36,044 nt of DNA, taken from positions 1 to 36,044 of the forward strand of contig JAPUJT010000140.1 in NCBI GenBank assembly GCA_027296055.1. Reading direction: 5' to 3'. The translations under genes were made by a program, and so were the position numbers. Below the pieces are notes generated by a model. The model saw only the letters and a list, made by a program, of their open reading frames with translations, searched no databases and was not told the DNA's origin. This document shows, one piece after another, positions 15,388-24,053 of the stretch (the first letter of the stretch is position 1; each line of letters starts with the position of its first letter). This stretch comes from Planctomycetota bacterium (GTDB lineage: Bacteria; Planctomycetota; JAPUJT01).

Positions 15388-15915
15388 ATGGGATTCGTTG
15401 GCCTCATCGATGTTTTAGAAGACAAGTTCTTCAAGCCCGAGATTTCGAATGAACGGCTGGTCAGCGGGTGTTTCCGTCTGGATAGAGAGGCAGGGTTCAA
15501 AACAGAATTCTCAGCCAGCATCTTCAGGGTTGCCTGCGATTCCGATGAGCCCGAGGTGGCAGCGGCGATTCATCAGGTGAAGACGGAGAGCGTTAAGCTG
15601 CTTCGTGTGCTGCGAATCTACCGAAGGGATCTTAGGGGCTCAGGTCTAAGTGCGGTTCCCACGCCCGACGAGGGCACCACCGGAATCATGCACATCGACA
15701 AACTGCACTACACTCTCAAGGGTGGAAAGGAAGGTTTTTCGGTCCTTATCGCAAGGATACGGATTGCGGCGATCGAAGGAGAGGATAGGGTTCGCAGGAT
15801 CTGGTCAACCCAGATCAACCGTCAAGGAGAGAGGTTCCTCATGCTCTCCCCGCCTGCGATCTCAGTGGAGGCGTTGGCGCGATGCCGGCAGATTTTTAAG
15901 CCTGATCCCAATTGA
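15388..15915 (+). CDS. Hypothetical protein, third gene of unknown operon
   Basis: 175 residues from ATG 15388, 15 bp after the previous stop, with a weak ribosome site (GGTT only). No family is recognised. Sequence: MGFVGLIDVLEDKFFKPEIS, ERLVSGCFRLDREAGFKTEF, IMHIDKLHYTLKGGKEGFSV, RFLMLSPPAISVEALARCRQ. It is probably an alpha/beta protein with no signal or membrane segment. It is transcribed with the two genes before it. Confidence 0.6.
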   Translation: MGFVGLIDVLEDKFFKPEISNERLVSGCFRLDREAGFKTEFSASIFRVACDSDEPEVAAAIHQVKTESVKLLRVLRIYRRDLRGSGLSAVPTPDEGTTGIMHIDKLHYTLKGGKEGFSVLIARIRIAAIEGEDRVRRIWSTQINRQGERFLMLSPPAISVEALARCRQIFKPDPN

Positions 15916-16011
15916 CTCCTTTCGTTGTATGTCCTGCCCCAGCAGTGCTCCTGCTGAGAGAAGGTGCGCCAATTCCTGGAGGCTGGATAGGTTGTGCTGG
16001 ATCGCGCCGTC

Positions 16012-16040
16012 TACAGGGGTGTCGCAGCCACACCTATAAT
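16012..16040 (+). promoter_or_regulatory. Possible promoter for the HTH gene at 16121
   Basis: A perfect TATAAT at 16035-16040 sits 80 bp upstream of the next start. The -35 region at the right distance (TACAGG, 16012-16017) is poor, so the call rests on the -10 alone. Confidence 0.3.
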
Positions 16041-16120
16041 GGCGGTGAGCCCATGAATGAAGCCCGCGACCTGGCAGGGTCCGGGCAATGCCTCCAGCGA
16101 ATGAAGTACGAGCCTTACCC

Positions 16121-17398
16121 ATGAAGACTCAGATCGGTGAGTTTCTCCGGTGGCTAGAGGAGAAACTGCGCCCCGAAGGGGCGACCTTGAGGAACATCCT
16201 CGGTTTGCTGATCGCCAAGGTTACTACAGACCATAAGGACCTACCCGAGGGGCGGCCCTTTGGACTGGAAGATCTCACCGAGAAGCAAAAGAGATTCGTT
16301 CTTGCCCTTGCCGCGGAATGTTCCACCGAGATGGTTGAGGCCGGCTTCATGCCAGACTCGATCCAACTGGATGATGTTTACGATACGGCCAAGCGCCTGT
16401 TGCTGAACCGCCCCGAAGACTACGACATCGACCCGAATACATGCCTTGAGAGGAAGCCAGGCGAACAGCGAAGACTACTGATGGATGGAGCACGGGAAGA
16501 ATATGCCACGGAGATCCAAGTTCAGGTGGCCGATTGGTACGCCGAGGTTCTAGGTCCGAGTACCGAGAAGACAGCCGATCCGATAACCCCTCAGGCCAAA
16601 TTCATTCGTCGGTTCTGGAAGCAAATCACCGATGCCAGCGCGAACGGTTCGATGAAGCACTTTCCGTACGAAGCGATGGTGGCACTTCGCTCTGCGAGGC
16701 CAGGCGAATACCGGGTCGCGTACGAAGACCACAAGTTGATAGGCGGGTCGGAGGAGCTCGATCGGTTGAGGCAAGACGCTTTGGCGCAGCTGTTTATCGA
16801 TATGGATAGTTTGGACGATGCTGGGCACTATCCGATGTACGTCCAAGACGGCCGCGTTCACCTGGGGCATCGGCAGATGCGAGGCAAGTGGAAGAAGGAT
16901 AAAGCGACGTGGAAGACGCTCGAAGACTCGGCGATCACCGTCCACGCAGGCCGCGATTCCGATAGGTGTGCGAAGCACGTCAGCGAAGGAGCCAAGTGGA
17001 GCGATGATTCGGTTCAGGAGTGTCGCGACTGCCGCGTGCAGGTTCCCGTCGCAAGTCTCGATCAGGCAGCGGACCCGGACACGTCACCGCCAGCCGAGGT
17101 AATTCCAGATCACAGGGAGTCTTCCCCTCAGCTCACGGTGGAGCAAGAGGAGCTTAATGCTAAGCTCGCCGCCAAGGCGGCAAAGGAGACCAAGAAAGTC
17201 GCGAGGATGAGGAGAAGCCCTCGCCGGGCTGCTCTCAAACGGTTGTTCTGGTCCCACCTGCCGGAGTACGACCGAAAACCGACACTAGAGGAACTTGCCA
17301 AGGAAGAAGGTTGCTCCATCGCCGGCATTCAACACTGGTTGGATAAAGAAGAACCTCGACTCCAGAGGGAGTATGGCCCATTCGTGGATACGGCCTGA
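16121..17398 (+). CDS. Hypothetical protein with C-terminal helix-turn-helix
   Basis: 425 residues from ATG 16121; an in-frame start at 16088 without a ribosome site is possible. The N-terminal ~100 residues are helical (GEFLRWLEEKLRPEGATLRN). The middle has several short motifs, including a Cys cluster (SDRCAKHVSEGA, QECRDCRVQ) that could hold a zinc site. The last ~50 residues (RRAALKRLFWSHLPEYDRKP, TLEELAKEEGCSIAGIQHWL, DKEEPRLQREYG) look like a sigma-region-4-type or phage-type HTH. It may be a DNA-binding regulator of the element. I do not recognise the family. Confidence 0.6.
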   Translation: MKTQIGEFLRWLEEKLRPEGATLRNILGLLIAKVTTDHKDLPEGRPFGLEDLTEKQKRFVLALAAECSTEMVEAGFMPDSIQLDDVYDTAKRLLLNRPEDYDIDPNTCLERKPGEQRRLLMDGAREEYATEIQVQVADWYAEVLGPSTEKTADPITPQAKFIRRFWKQITDASANGSMKHFPYEAMVALRSARPGEYRVAYEDHKLIGGSEELDRLRQDALAQLFIDMDSLDDAGHYPMYVQDGRVHLGHRQMRGKWKKDKATWKTLEDSAITVHAGRDSDRCAKHVSEGAKWSDDSVQECRDCRVQVPVASLDQAADPDTSPPAEVIPDHRESSPQLTVEQEELNAKLAAKAAKETKKVARMRRSPRRAALKRLFWSHLPEYDRKPTLEELAKEEGCSIAGIQHWLDKEEPRLQREYGPFVDTA

Positions 17399-17487
17399 TA
17401 AGACCTCCGACTCCCTCTCTCCCTTCACCCAACAAATTATTCAAGATTCTCCCATAAATTCGTGATGGCCAGATCCTTCATGTGGGT
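17399..17487 (+). promoter_or_regulatory. AT-rich intergenic segment, probable promoter region
   Basis: Bases 17428-17462 (AAATTATTCAAGATTCTCCC then ATAAATTCG) are an AT-rich island in a GC-rich surrounding, directly before the excisionase-like gene and the replication genes. Several weak -35/-10 combinations are possible and none is decisive. Confidence 0.3.
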
Positions 17488-17787
17488 ATGGCCAATTCGA
17501 GGACACAACAACGCTACGAGGTCTCCTCAGCGGAGGCTGCGGCCAAGGCCGTTTGCCTGCCAGAGGTCATGGTCGTTGAGGACCTCGCCAGGGTCCTCCG
17601 AATAACCCCTTCCGGCGTTCGAAAGCTCCTCCGACAAGGCAAGATTAGAGGGTTTCGCCTGGGTAAGCGGTGGCTCGTCACCGAGGGAGCCTTCTTGGAG
17701 GCCCTCACGCCACCCCGCGAGCCTGAGCGTATCTCTGAGAAACGCCCCAGAGTCTCTCCATTCCGCGGTGGTGGCGGTGATGAGTGA
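17488..17787 (+). CDS. Helix-turn-helix DNA-binding protein (excisionase/MerR-like HTH_17)
   Basis: 99 residues from ATG 17488; a GTG six bases upstream is possible. No Shine-Dalgarno is obvious, so it may be leaderless. The core VMVVEDLARVLRITPSGVRK then LLRQGKIRGFRLGKRWLVTE is the classic excisionase-family HTH_17 pattern ('xxVAelLgvsxxtVxrLlrxGkIpgxrxGrxWrI'). Such proteins act as recombination directionality factors or small regulators. The next gene starts inside its last codons (ATG 17780), followed by the primase-like gene, so it heads an operon of replication/excision type. Confidence 0.8.
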   Translation: MANSRTQQRYEVSSAEAAAKAVCLPEVMVVEDLARVLRITPSGVRKLLRQGKIRGFRLGKRWLVTEGAFLEALTPPREPERISEKRPRVSPFRGGGGDE

Positions 17788-18097
17788 CCAACGCCCCCAG
17801 CCCCGGGAGCATTCCGAAAGCCGGCGAGTCGACGAACAACCGGCCGGCAGGACCCCAGACCCCGAGAGCACGTCAGCGGACGACTCTCTGGATAAGACAC
17901 GCCGATTCTGGGGGCGTCGCCGAGGCGAATCCGTCACCGACGAGGATCTGAGGGAGGTGACTCAGAACCTGCTCGAGTACTTCCGATTGCTTCATGCCTG
18001 GGACAAGAAGGCGAACGCGGCAAACGGAGCTGCTGAGGCACAACCGCCGTCGCAGCGGGATAACGCTTCCATGCAGGAGGAGACGGAGAAGCCATGA
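17780..18097 (+). CDS. Small hydrophilic protein of unknown function
   Basis: 105 residues from ATG 17780, overlapping the previous gene by 8 bp. It ends with ATGA overlapping the next start at 18094. The N-terminal half is polar and low in complexity. The middle has a helical segment, TDEDLREVTQNLLEYFRLLH. No family is recognised. Tight coupling on both sides argues that it is expressed and belongs to the replication module. Confidence 0.6.
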   Translation: MSDQRPQPREHSESRRVDEQPAGRTPDPESTSADDSLDKTRRFWGRRRGESVTDEDLREVTQNLLEYFRLLHAWDKKANAANGAAEAQPPSQRDNASMQEETEKP

Positions 18098-20727
18098 CGC
18101 TTCAGCAAGCGCATATCACCGATCTCGCCCGAAGTGGTCTGACCGAGGCGCACAGTATGGCGGTAGAGATGCGCTCCGTCCCGGCTGAGGAGGTCTCGAG
18201 GCTCCTTGGCTTCCCGGTTCATTCGCCTGGCTTCGTGATCCCCTACCCTGCCACAGACGCCTTCCGCATCCGCCTCGACTCACCACACGTATTCCAGGAC
18301 GGTCGTGAGGCGAAATATCTGTGTCCAAGGGGAGCAGCGGTCAGCGCCTACATGCCACCGGATGGCTTGAATGCCCTCCTAAAAGAGCTGTCGGACGACG
18401 GAGAGCGGCCCCTTGTCATCGCCGAGGGCGAGAAAAAAGCTCTGGTCCTTCGCCTCCTTGGATACTCAGTCGTCGGCATCCCTGGAGTCTGGGCCTGGGT
18501 GCTCAAGGGGAACGAGTCGGGAGTGATTCCTGACCTGGAGAAACTCTTGCCTCTTATAACAAGAAGGCCTGTCGTCCTTGCCTTCGATTCCGATGCCCGA
18601 ACCAACATGCACATTGCAAGAGCAGCGGCCCGCCTGACCGAGATCCTCCGAAACGCGAAGGCACTCGTGACATGGGCGTTCCCAGCGAACTCTGACACAG
18701 GAGAGAAGTGCGGGGTCGACGACCTATACGTTATCGAAGGTGAGCAAGCGGTTCGGCAGTTAGTTGCCGGAGGCTGCGATCCCGAAGACCCTGCGTGCTA
18801 TGTCTTCAAGGAGCGCGTACGACGAATCAGTGAAGAAGAAGCTCAAGATCTACCGGGGAGCGAACTCGAGCTGCAATTGAGGGAGGTTCTCGCTCAGGTT
18901 CCCACGAGGCTCCGATCCTCCATGGCTGCGTGGGCACGAAAGGAGATGAGGCTGCCGGTGCAGTACCAAAAGGCCCTGCTTTTAGGCCTCGAAGCTGCCG
19001 GAGCGGGAGACGAAGATCCCGACTCCTCCACCCCACCTCTCTTGACTGATGAAGATCGAGCGATTGGTGAGGCCTTCCTGCGCCAGGAAGGGTTTCTCGA
19101 GAAGACTCTTCAGGACCTCAGGACTATCGGTGTTGTCAGAGAGGACGACCTGAAAGAGAGCCTCTACTGCATCGCGACTTCTCGACTTCTCCACAGGCCT
19201 CTCTCGGCAGAAGTCGTTTCAGCCTCGGCGACGGGAAAGAGCTTCGTAAGCGAGCGCGATCTCGAACTCATTCCTCCGGAGGGGAAGCTACTCGGCACGT
19301 CCTTTTCCGATCAGGCGCTCTACTACCTACAAGAGGATGCCCTCCAGCATAAGGTGGTTTTCCACTCAGAGAAGGCTCGCGGGAAAGAGAATGAGTCGGA
19401 CGGGATGGGAGTTGCATTCCGAGAGATGATCTCCTCCGGGGTTCTCCGCAAGGTTGTAACACTCAAGAATCCTACAACGGGCCAGTTCGAGACAGAGGTC
19501 ATTGAGCGCCAGGGACCCATATCGTTCATCGAGACTACGACTGACATGAAGCGATTTTGCGAGGATGCCACGCGCATGCTGCGTCTGTACGCGGATGAAA
19601 GCGAGGAGCAGACGCAAGCCGTTCAATCCCAGCAACGGACCGATGCGACCGGAGCGGGATTATCGAGGCGTCAGAGTGCTGCCGATGTGATTCGCCGACA
19701 TCACGCGGCACAGCGAATCCTCGCTGAGGAGGCTAGGGACCTCGACATAGTCATCCCCTTTGCGGAGCGAATCCAATTTCCCTCCACCACCGTGTCCATG
19801 CGGAGGCTTCAGCCTGCGTTCCTGAGCCTGATCATGACGGTCGCGCTGATCCACATCCGGCATCGCAGATCGGAGGTCGATACTGATGGCCGGCGCAGGC
19901 TAGAGGCTTCCGAGGATGACTTCCAAAAGGCTCGAGACCTATTTCGACTAATTCTCAGCAGATCCCTCGATTCCCTTGACGACAAGCTGTGTCACTACCT
20001 CGAGAGGGTCCGGGAACGGTCCGGGACCGAGGAATTCAAGCGCCAGAATGTGGAAGTCTGGCTGATGTGCTCCCGTTCGACGGCGTCATTGATTTGCCAG
20101 ACCGGCGTCCATCACGGAGCCTTCGAGAAGGTTGGAGAGGAGGGTCGAGCCTACGTCTACCGGGCGACGACGGTTTGGTCTCCCGATGACCCCGGCCCCG
20201 ATGACCGTATCTTCCTGGAGCTACCCGAAGACGCTCGGACGATAGACCTAACTACTTCGGACAAAGAGAGTAAACCGTCCGGCGGACGGTCATCGGACGA
20301 CCAGGACGATACGGACAGTCCGTCCGACCGTCCGAAACGTCCAGCTATCGTCCAGCGGACGGTCATCCCAAGTCAGACCAATGACTTACGGATATCGTCC
20401 GAGCAGGTCCTGGAGGGAGAGGTCGAGGGGGTGTCTGACCTCGCAAGCCTTGACCCGTTGATCACCGAATACGAAGCCATCGAATTCGAACACCTTATAG
20501 ATAGATGGTCCGGGATGGGGGACGGGCCTCATGAGGCATTGGAACTCGCCTGCTTGGGGATCAACCGAATCCGGGCTAAGCGTGCCGCGACCAACCGCAA
20601 CGGAAACGGAAAGGGCTCCGGCAGTTCCACTCTGCCTGGTTCCGGGGACCGCCCGGGGTCCTTCCTTCAACCCAAGGCTGATGGAGAAGCCTCGATGCCG
20701 GAGGCGGACGATGCCGGATCTGCGTGA
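18094..20727 (+). CDS. Element primase/helicase-like protein (DUF3854 TOPRIM plus P-loop ATPase)
   Basis: 877 residues from ATG 18094 (GGAGAAGCC upstream). Residues ~100-220 form a TOPRIM-like DUF3854 domain, with Glu in PLVIAEGEKKALVL, Asp pair in VVLAFDSDA, and a GVDD end. Residues ~340-600 form a P-loop NTPase with a degenerate Walker A (SASATGKSFVSE, first Gly replaced) and a segment of the type seen in primase-helicase fusions of phages and plasmids (FSDQALYYLQEDALQHKVVF, AFREMISSGVLRK, GPISFIETTTDMKRFCEDAT, ADESEEQTQAVQSQQR). The C-terminal ~200 residues are a helical winged region then a disordered linker (~720-760) whose DNA holds iteron-like repeats. It probably starts replication of the mobile element. 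A zinc finger of CHC2 type is not seen. Confidence 0.72.
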   Translation: MTLQQAHITDLARSGLTEAHSMAVEMRSVPAEEVSRLLGFPVHSPGFVIPYPATDAFRIRLDSPHVFQDGREAKYLCPRGAAVSAYMPPDGLNALLKELSDDGERPLVIAEGEKKALVLRLLGYSVVGIPGVWAWVLKGNESGVIPDLEKLLPLITRRPVVLAFDSDARTNMHIARAAARLTEILRNAKALVTWAFPANSDTGEKCGVDDLYVIEGEQAVRQLVAGGCDPEDPACYVFKERVRRISEEEAQDLPGSELELQLREVLAQVPTRLRSSMAAWARKEMRLPVQYQKALLLGLEAAGAGDEDPDSSTPPLLTDEDRAIGEAFLRQEGFLEKTLQDLRTIGVVREDDLKESLYCIATSRLLHRPLSAEVVSASATGKSFVSERDLELIPPEGKLLGTSFSDQALYYLQEDALQHKVVFHSEKARGKENESDGMGVAFREMISSGVLRKVVTLKNPTTGQFETEVIERQGPISFIETTTDMKRFCEDATRMLRLYADESEEQTQAVQSQQRTDATGAGLSRRQSAADVIRRHHAAQRILAEEARDLDIVIPFAERIQFPSTTVSMRRLQPAFLSLIMTVALIHIRHRRSEVDTDGRRRLEASEDDFQKARDLFRLILSRSLDSLDDKLCHYLERVRERSGTEEFKRQNVEVWLMCSRSTASLICQTGVHHGAFEKVGEEGRAYVYRATTVWSPDDPGPDDRIFLELPEDARTIDLTTSDKESKPSGGRSSDDQDDTDSPSDRPKRPAIVQRTVIPSQTNDLRISSEQVLEGEVEGVSDLASLDPLITEYEAIEFEHLIDRWSGMGDGPHEALELACLGINRIRAKRAATNRNGNGKGSGSSTLPGSGDRPGSFLQPKADGEASMPEADDAGSA
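20274..20363. repeat. Iteron-like cluster inside the primase gene
   Basis: The 8-mer ACCGTCCG or its complement CGGACGGT occurs four times in 90 bp (20274, 20283, 20327, 20356), with further partial copies (CGGACGA, CCGTCCGA). Two copies form a near-continuous dyad (20274-20290), and the 13-mer GCGGACGGTCATC recurs at 20282 and 20355. They fall in the part encoding a low-complexity linker. Confidence 0.5.
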
Positions 20728-21139
20728 GCTGGCTGAACGTCACCGGCTGCGCCACCAGAAAGCTCCCGATGGTGGGACCATCGTTCCCGGTAAGAGGGGG
20801 TTCATCTACCGCCACGGTCCGGGCCGCCTCGGCTGGGCGCTGGTCTACGACAACGGCTCCGGGACGGCGCGCTGGAAGGAGAAGGCCAAGCGGGACCCCG
20901 CTCTGAGTCTGCAACTCGAGGCCGAGTGCGAAGCACTCTTCACATTCGCCCCGGAGGACCTCCCCTACGTCGCCCGCCGATGGTGCCAGGCCAAACGCCG
21001 TCGGCAGGCTCGCCCATCAGACCTGGCCAACCTCCAGAAGGCCCGAAGACTCCCCACAGGAAGAGTTTCCAGGTCCCAGAACGGCCGTTCGGGCCGATTG
21101 AATGGTTCTGGACCATCGGGGGCCGAAGATGGGGCTTGA
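20711..21139 (+). CDS. Small basic protein of unknown function following the primase gene
   Basis: 142 residues from ATG 20711, overlapping the primase end by 17 bp (GGAGGCGG upstream). Sequence: MPDLRELAERHRLRHQKAPD, GRLGWALVYDNGSGTARWKE, KAKRDPALSLQLEAECEALF, VARRWCQAKRRRQARPSDLA. It is positively charged and soluble and may bind nucleic acid. No family is recognised. The last ~30 residues are low complexity. Confidence 0.55.
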   Translation: MPDLRELAERHRLRHQKAPDGGTIVPGKRGFIYRHGPGRLGWALVYDNGSGTARWKEKAKRDPALSLQLEAECEALFTFAPEDLPYVARRWCQAKRRRQARPSDLANLQKARRLPTGRVSRSQNGRSGRLNGSGPSGAEDGA

Positions 21140-21430
21140 AACAGCAGTTGTGGGGAAATTGGTCGTTACTTCTAGGACTATGCACTCGATACAGCGTGCC
21201 CCCATGTGTAGTGTGAGGGTATGTATACACACAGGCCCGGTGAGAATCTTGGGCGTGGATGGTTCTACCTCAAATGTATTTGGGGAGCTAGACGGCTTCC
21301 GTATTCAGTTATCGGCGGCTGTAGTGCACCCTTCAAATCAAGCCACCTGATCGCGTTGTCGGACGAACAGCTTTGGTATGGGCTGTGTTGCGAAGCCCGG
21401 TCCGCCACACTCGACCCCCCAATGCTCCGG
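21140..21430. other. Intergenic region between convergent genes
   Basis: About 290 bp with no coding frame I trust. It separates the plus-strand replication operon from the minus-strand isochorismatase gene. I see no clear hairpin followed by a T-tract in either direction. Confidence 0.5.
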
Positions 21431-22021
21431 CTACTCGATTGCTGAGTACAGTTCGCCGAGTATCGGCATGACCTTCGGCCCAGCCCCCTCTGCCCAGTTT
21501 TCCACCATTTCTGACATGATCTGCACCGTGGAAACCACCGCACCGCCCGCTTGCCGAATTCTGTCGAGAGCGAGAGAGTCGCTGGTGGGTGTCGCGGAGC
21601 CGGAAGCGTCCGCTACGACTTGCACCTCATATCCTTCACTCAACGCGCTCAATGTGGGGTAGACCACGCAGACCTCCGTCAAGAGGCCCGCAATGATGAG
21701 CTTGCGTTTCCCCGTAGCTTCCACTGCCTCCTTGAAGTTCGAGTCGTCAAAGGCGTCGACAATGCCCGACCGCTTCACGCGGGCGGAGAATTCCTGCGGA
21801 AGGATCTCCGCCAGTCCCGGAAAGAGGGGTCCTTGGAACTGGTCCTCCATGCTACTCGTGAGCACCGTCCTCATCCCAACGGCCTTGGCTGACCTAGCCA
21901 ACGCGAGGGTGTTACGCTTTAGTTCAGATTTGGTAGTCGAGTGCATCCACCCGATTGTTCCAACTTGGTGATCGATGAGCAGCAGTGCAGCGTTGTCCGC
22001 GTTCCAACGTTCGTACGCCAT
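21431..22021 (-). CDS. Isochorismatase-family (YcaC-like) cysteine hydrolase
   Basis: 196 residues from ATG 22021 (GGAAGGGAG upstream). It is a complete isochorismatase fold with the catalytic triad in context: Asp in ALLLIDHQVGTIGW, Lys in RVKRSGIVDAF, Cys in IAGLLTEVCVVYPTLSAL. The segment GLLTEVCV and overall length match YcaC-type hydrolases, whose physiological substrate is unknown. It is a cytosolic, single-gene unit. In this location it is cargo-like between the replication block and the integrase. Confidence 0.88.
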   Translation of the reverse strand: MAYERWNADNAALLLIDHQVGTIGWMHSTTKSELKRNTLALARSAKAVGMRTVLTSSMEDQFQGPLFPGLAEILPQEFSARVKRSGIVDAFDDSNFKEAVEATGKRKLIIAGLLTEVCVVYPTLSALSEGYEVQVVADASGSATPTSDSLALDRIRQAGGAVVSTVQIMSEMVENWAEGAGPKVMPILGELYSAIE

Positions 22022-22219
22022 GCGTATCTCCCTTCCTCAATATGGCCGGCCAATCCTGTGTCTGCGATGTCTGTAGAGTAGTGATAGTACTCTAGCATAG
22101 TCAAGCCGCGTGGGAGAGTTGTTGAGCCCTGTACTCTCGGGGACTCTTGTAGTCGAGGGTTCAATGGTTCAACGTTCCGCGCGATGCTCAGATACAACCG
22201 CCAGTAAGGGGGACTCACT

Positions 22220-22507
22220 GTGGCATTCGCACCTGGTGTCCGACACGAACTCACCATCAAAGACGCAAGAAAAGGCGGCTCTCGCCGCGCCGAGAAGGAT
22301 CGAAAGGGCCAGGCAGCCCTTCAGGACGTGCTGAATGGCAAGGTGGTCCCTGTGGCGTCTCTCGGGGGTAAAGCCAAGGGGGCGAGCGAGTCTCCGGAGC
22401 TACCGCCAGTCAGCGAATTCAAAGTCACGTCGCCCGACGTAGGTAGGAAGAAAGGCCCCGCGAGAGAGGCTCTCTTGAGGCACAACGAAGAGTTGAGACG
22501 AGGTTGA
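22220..22507 (+). CDS. Small basic hypothetical protein
   Basis: 95 residues from GTG 22220 (AAGGGGG 7 nt upstream). Highly charged: VRHELTIKDARKGGSRRAEK, GQAALQDVLNGKVVPVASLG, REALLRHNEELRRG. It is probably soluble. I do not recognise a family. The rest of the ~300 bp upstream to the isochorismatase start carries no other feature I can support. Confidence 0.45.
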   Translation: MAFAPGVRHELTIKDARKGGSRRAEKDRKGQAALQDVLNGKVVPVASLGGKAKGASESPELPPVSEFKVTSPDVGRKKGPAREALLRHNEELRRG

Positions 22508-22552
22508 CGTGCCCCAGTCAGCGTAGGTAGGATTTCCGGTAAGGGAGGCCCT

Positions 22553-22762
22553 ATGAGACTTTGGATGCCTTACAACAGAAAGCCGTTGGTTATAGGTGCT
22601 GGCCTCGCCATGATCGGCGTAGTCATCTGTTGGCTCGCTAACCGTTGGGGAGCCGACATACAGACCCAAAGAGACTTAGTGGTCAAAATCTCGTTCACAG
22701 GGCTGGGCTCCGCTTTCATCCTTACCGGAAGCATATTTGTCGCCAAGGCAAGGGAGACGTAA
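22553..22762 (+). CDS. Small two-helix membrane protein
   Basis: 69 residues from ATG 22553 (AAGGGAGG upstream). Two hydrophobic helices (PLVIGAGLAMIGVVICWLA and ISFTGLGSAFILTGSIFVA) are joined by a short polar loop (NRWGADIQTQRD). No family name is apparent. It may be an inner-membrane small protein. Confidence 0.55.
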   Translation: MRLWMPYNRKPLVIGAGLAMIGVVICWLANRWGADIQTQRDLVVKISFTGLGSAFILTGSIFVAKARET

Positions 22763-22764
22763 CT

Positions 22765-22956
22765 CCCTGGTTTCAACAAGTACCTACTCCCGCTTTAGAG
22801 ACGATCGGACGCCTATTGCATGGGGAGGCGGGTTACGGGGACATGGCGGTACAGTTGGGGGCGAAACTGGCCGAGGTCCTAGACGTTGATCCGCTGACGT
22901 TCATGCAGTCCGAGCTGGAGCTGGCGGCGCTGCTCGAGCCGAGCGACGCGGTCTGA
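22765..22956 (+). pseudogene. Possible gene 3' fragment
   Basis: A frame reads TPALETIGRLLHGEAGYGDM then AVQLGAKLAEVLDVDPLTFM and QSELELAALLEPSDAV-stop. This is amphipathic and protein-like, but it has no start or ribosome site, and upstream it runs out of phase through the preceding gene. It could be the tail of a lost gene or start at the inner ATG near 22842. Low certainty. Confidence 0.25.
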
Positions 22957-23027
22957 TCGCCCCGCTCGGCGTAGAGTGTTCCCGCTTGGAAGCCCGCCCC
23001 TGTCGCATCCAGATTGTCTGCTGTTCG

Positions 23028-23777
23028 TTACTGGACGTGGACGTAAACGCCGCCCGTCGCCTCTGCCAACTCTCTCATGAAAGCGGCGAAAATACCGGAG
23101 TCCCCGATGCCCACGGTGTTCAGCACGTGGCCGGTGCCGTTCGCAGCGAGCGCCATCGTCTTGTGCCCGGTGGTGCCCGCGGCTCCGCAGTTGGGCTGCC
23201 CGTCGGAGAGGAGCCAGCAGGTCGCCGATCCCTCGACGGTCCCGCCGTCCGCGTGATGGAACGCCTCCGCCTGCGCCGGACCTGTCCCGGTCAGGCCCCC
23301 GGGGAAGTGGCCGTTCAACCACGCGATCGCCGCCGAGACGACGGAGTCTTCCGCGGGAACGAGGTCCTGGCTGAACTTGTCGCTGCTGCAGGTGTACGTC
23401 AGGATGCCGAACTCCCACTCGGGGGTAAGCTGGGAGAGGGCGATGGACGTCTCGGCCTTGGCTCGATCCCAGCGGCTTCCGGTCATCGGATTCCCGTCCG
23501 GTCCCGTGAACGTTCCGCCGCTTCCGCCCATGCTGCCGGAACGATCGAGGCACCAGACGATCTTCATCTTCTCGCCGACCGCTCCGTCCTCACCGAAGAA
23601 GGGAGGAGGGTCCAGCAGATCGTCCTCATCATCGTCGTCATCGTCTTCGTCCGTCGCCGTGGCCTTGGATACCGGCTGATCCATGCCCCGGCCTTGCGGG
23701 CCAGTTTGGGCGAGAGTGGCGCTGGCGAGGAACAACACCAGAACGGCAAACACCGACAAGCCCCATAGCCTCCGCAT
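23028..23777 (-). CDS. Secreted von Willebrand factor type A (VWA) domain protein
   Basis: 249 residues from ATG 23777 (AAAGGAGGGAG upstream). A signal peptide (LWGLSVFAVLVLFLASATLAQ) is followed by an acidic stretch of Asp/Glu (TDEDDDDDDEDD) that could bind calcium. A VWA domain opens with the MIDAS motif DRSGSM (IVWCLDRSGSMGGSGG) and continues with a Thr/Asp-bearing strand (FGILTYTCSSD) and LLSDGQPN, completing the metal site. Extra cysteines suggest disulfides. It is likely an extracellular or periplasmic adhesion or scaffold protein. A CCGTGAATGGTTAC motif lies 32-45 bp before the start. Confidence 0.85.
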   Translation of the reverse strand: MRRLWGLSVFAVLVLFLASATLAQTGPQGRGMDQPVSKATATDEDDDDDDEDDLLDPPPFFGEDGAVGEKMKIVWCLDRSGSMGGSGGTFTGPDGNPMTGSRWDRAKAETSIALSQLTPEWEFGILTYTCSSDKFSQDLVPAEDSVVSAAIAWLNGHFPGGLTGTGPAQAEAFHHADGGTVEGSATCWLLSDGQPNCGAAGTTGHKTMALAANGTGHVLNTVGIGDSGIFAAFMRELAEATGGVYVHVQ

Positions 23778-23841
23778 GTCTCCCTCCTTTCATGACTTAG
23801 CGAACGGTGTAACCATTCACGGGTTTTCTGATGATCCGGGA

Positions 23842-23892
23842 CCGGCCCCGAGAAGAGCTACGCGAGGGCCCAGATTCCGTGAATGGTTACCG
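23842..23892. repeat. 51-bp direct repeat, copy A
   Basis: From CCGGCCCCGAGAA through ACGCGAGGG to CCAGATTCCGTGAATGGTT. The repeat matches 24054-24104 with about four mismatches and includes the CCGTGAATGGTTAC motif at 23877-23890. An inverted copy of the motif lies at 23809-23822. Confidence 0.8.
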
Positions 23893-24053
23893 GAATTCTT
23901 CATCTGGCTGGCCGTCCTCCATCCAGGTTGATGGTCTCTTGGAGGGATAGTTTCATCCCCTACCCTTCCAGACACGAAACATGCTCGTTTCGCGGGGACT
24001 TTCTGGAATAATCCCCCGACGTAACGATTTACTCGGTCTCTATTGATCCGAAG

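Noticed and set aside
22879..23553. A minus-strand 224-codon frame overlapping the VWA gene
   Set aside because: Arg/Gly-rich shadow in another frame; the VWA frame carries the MIDAS motif and signal peptide.
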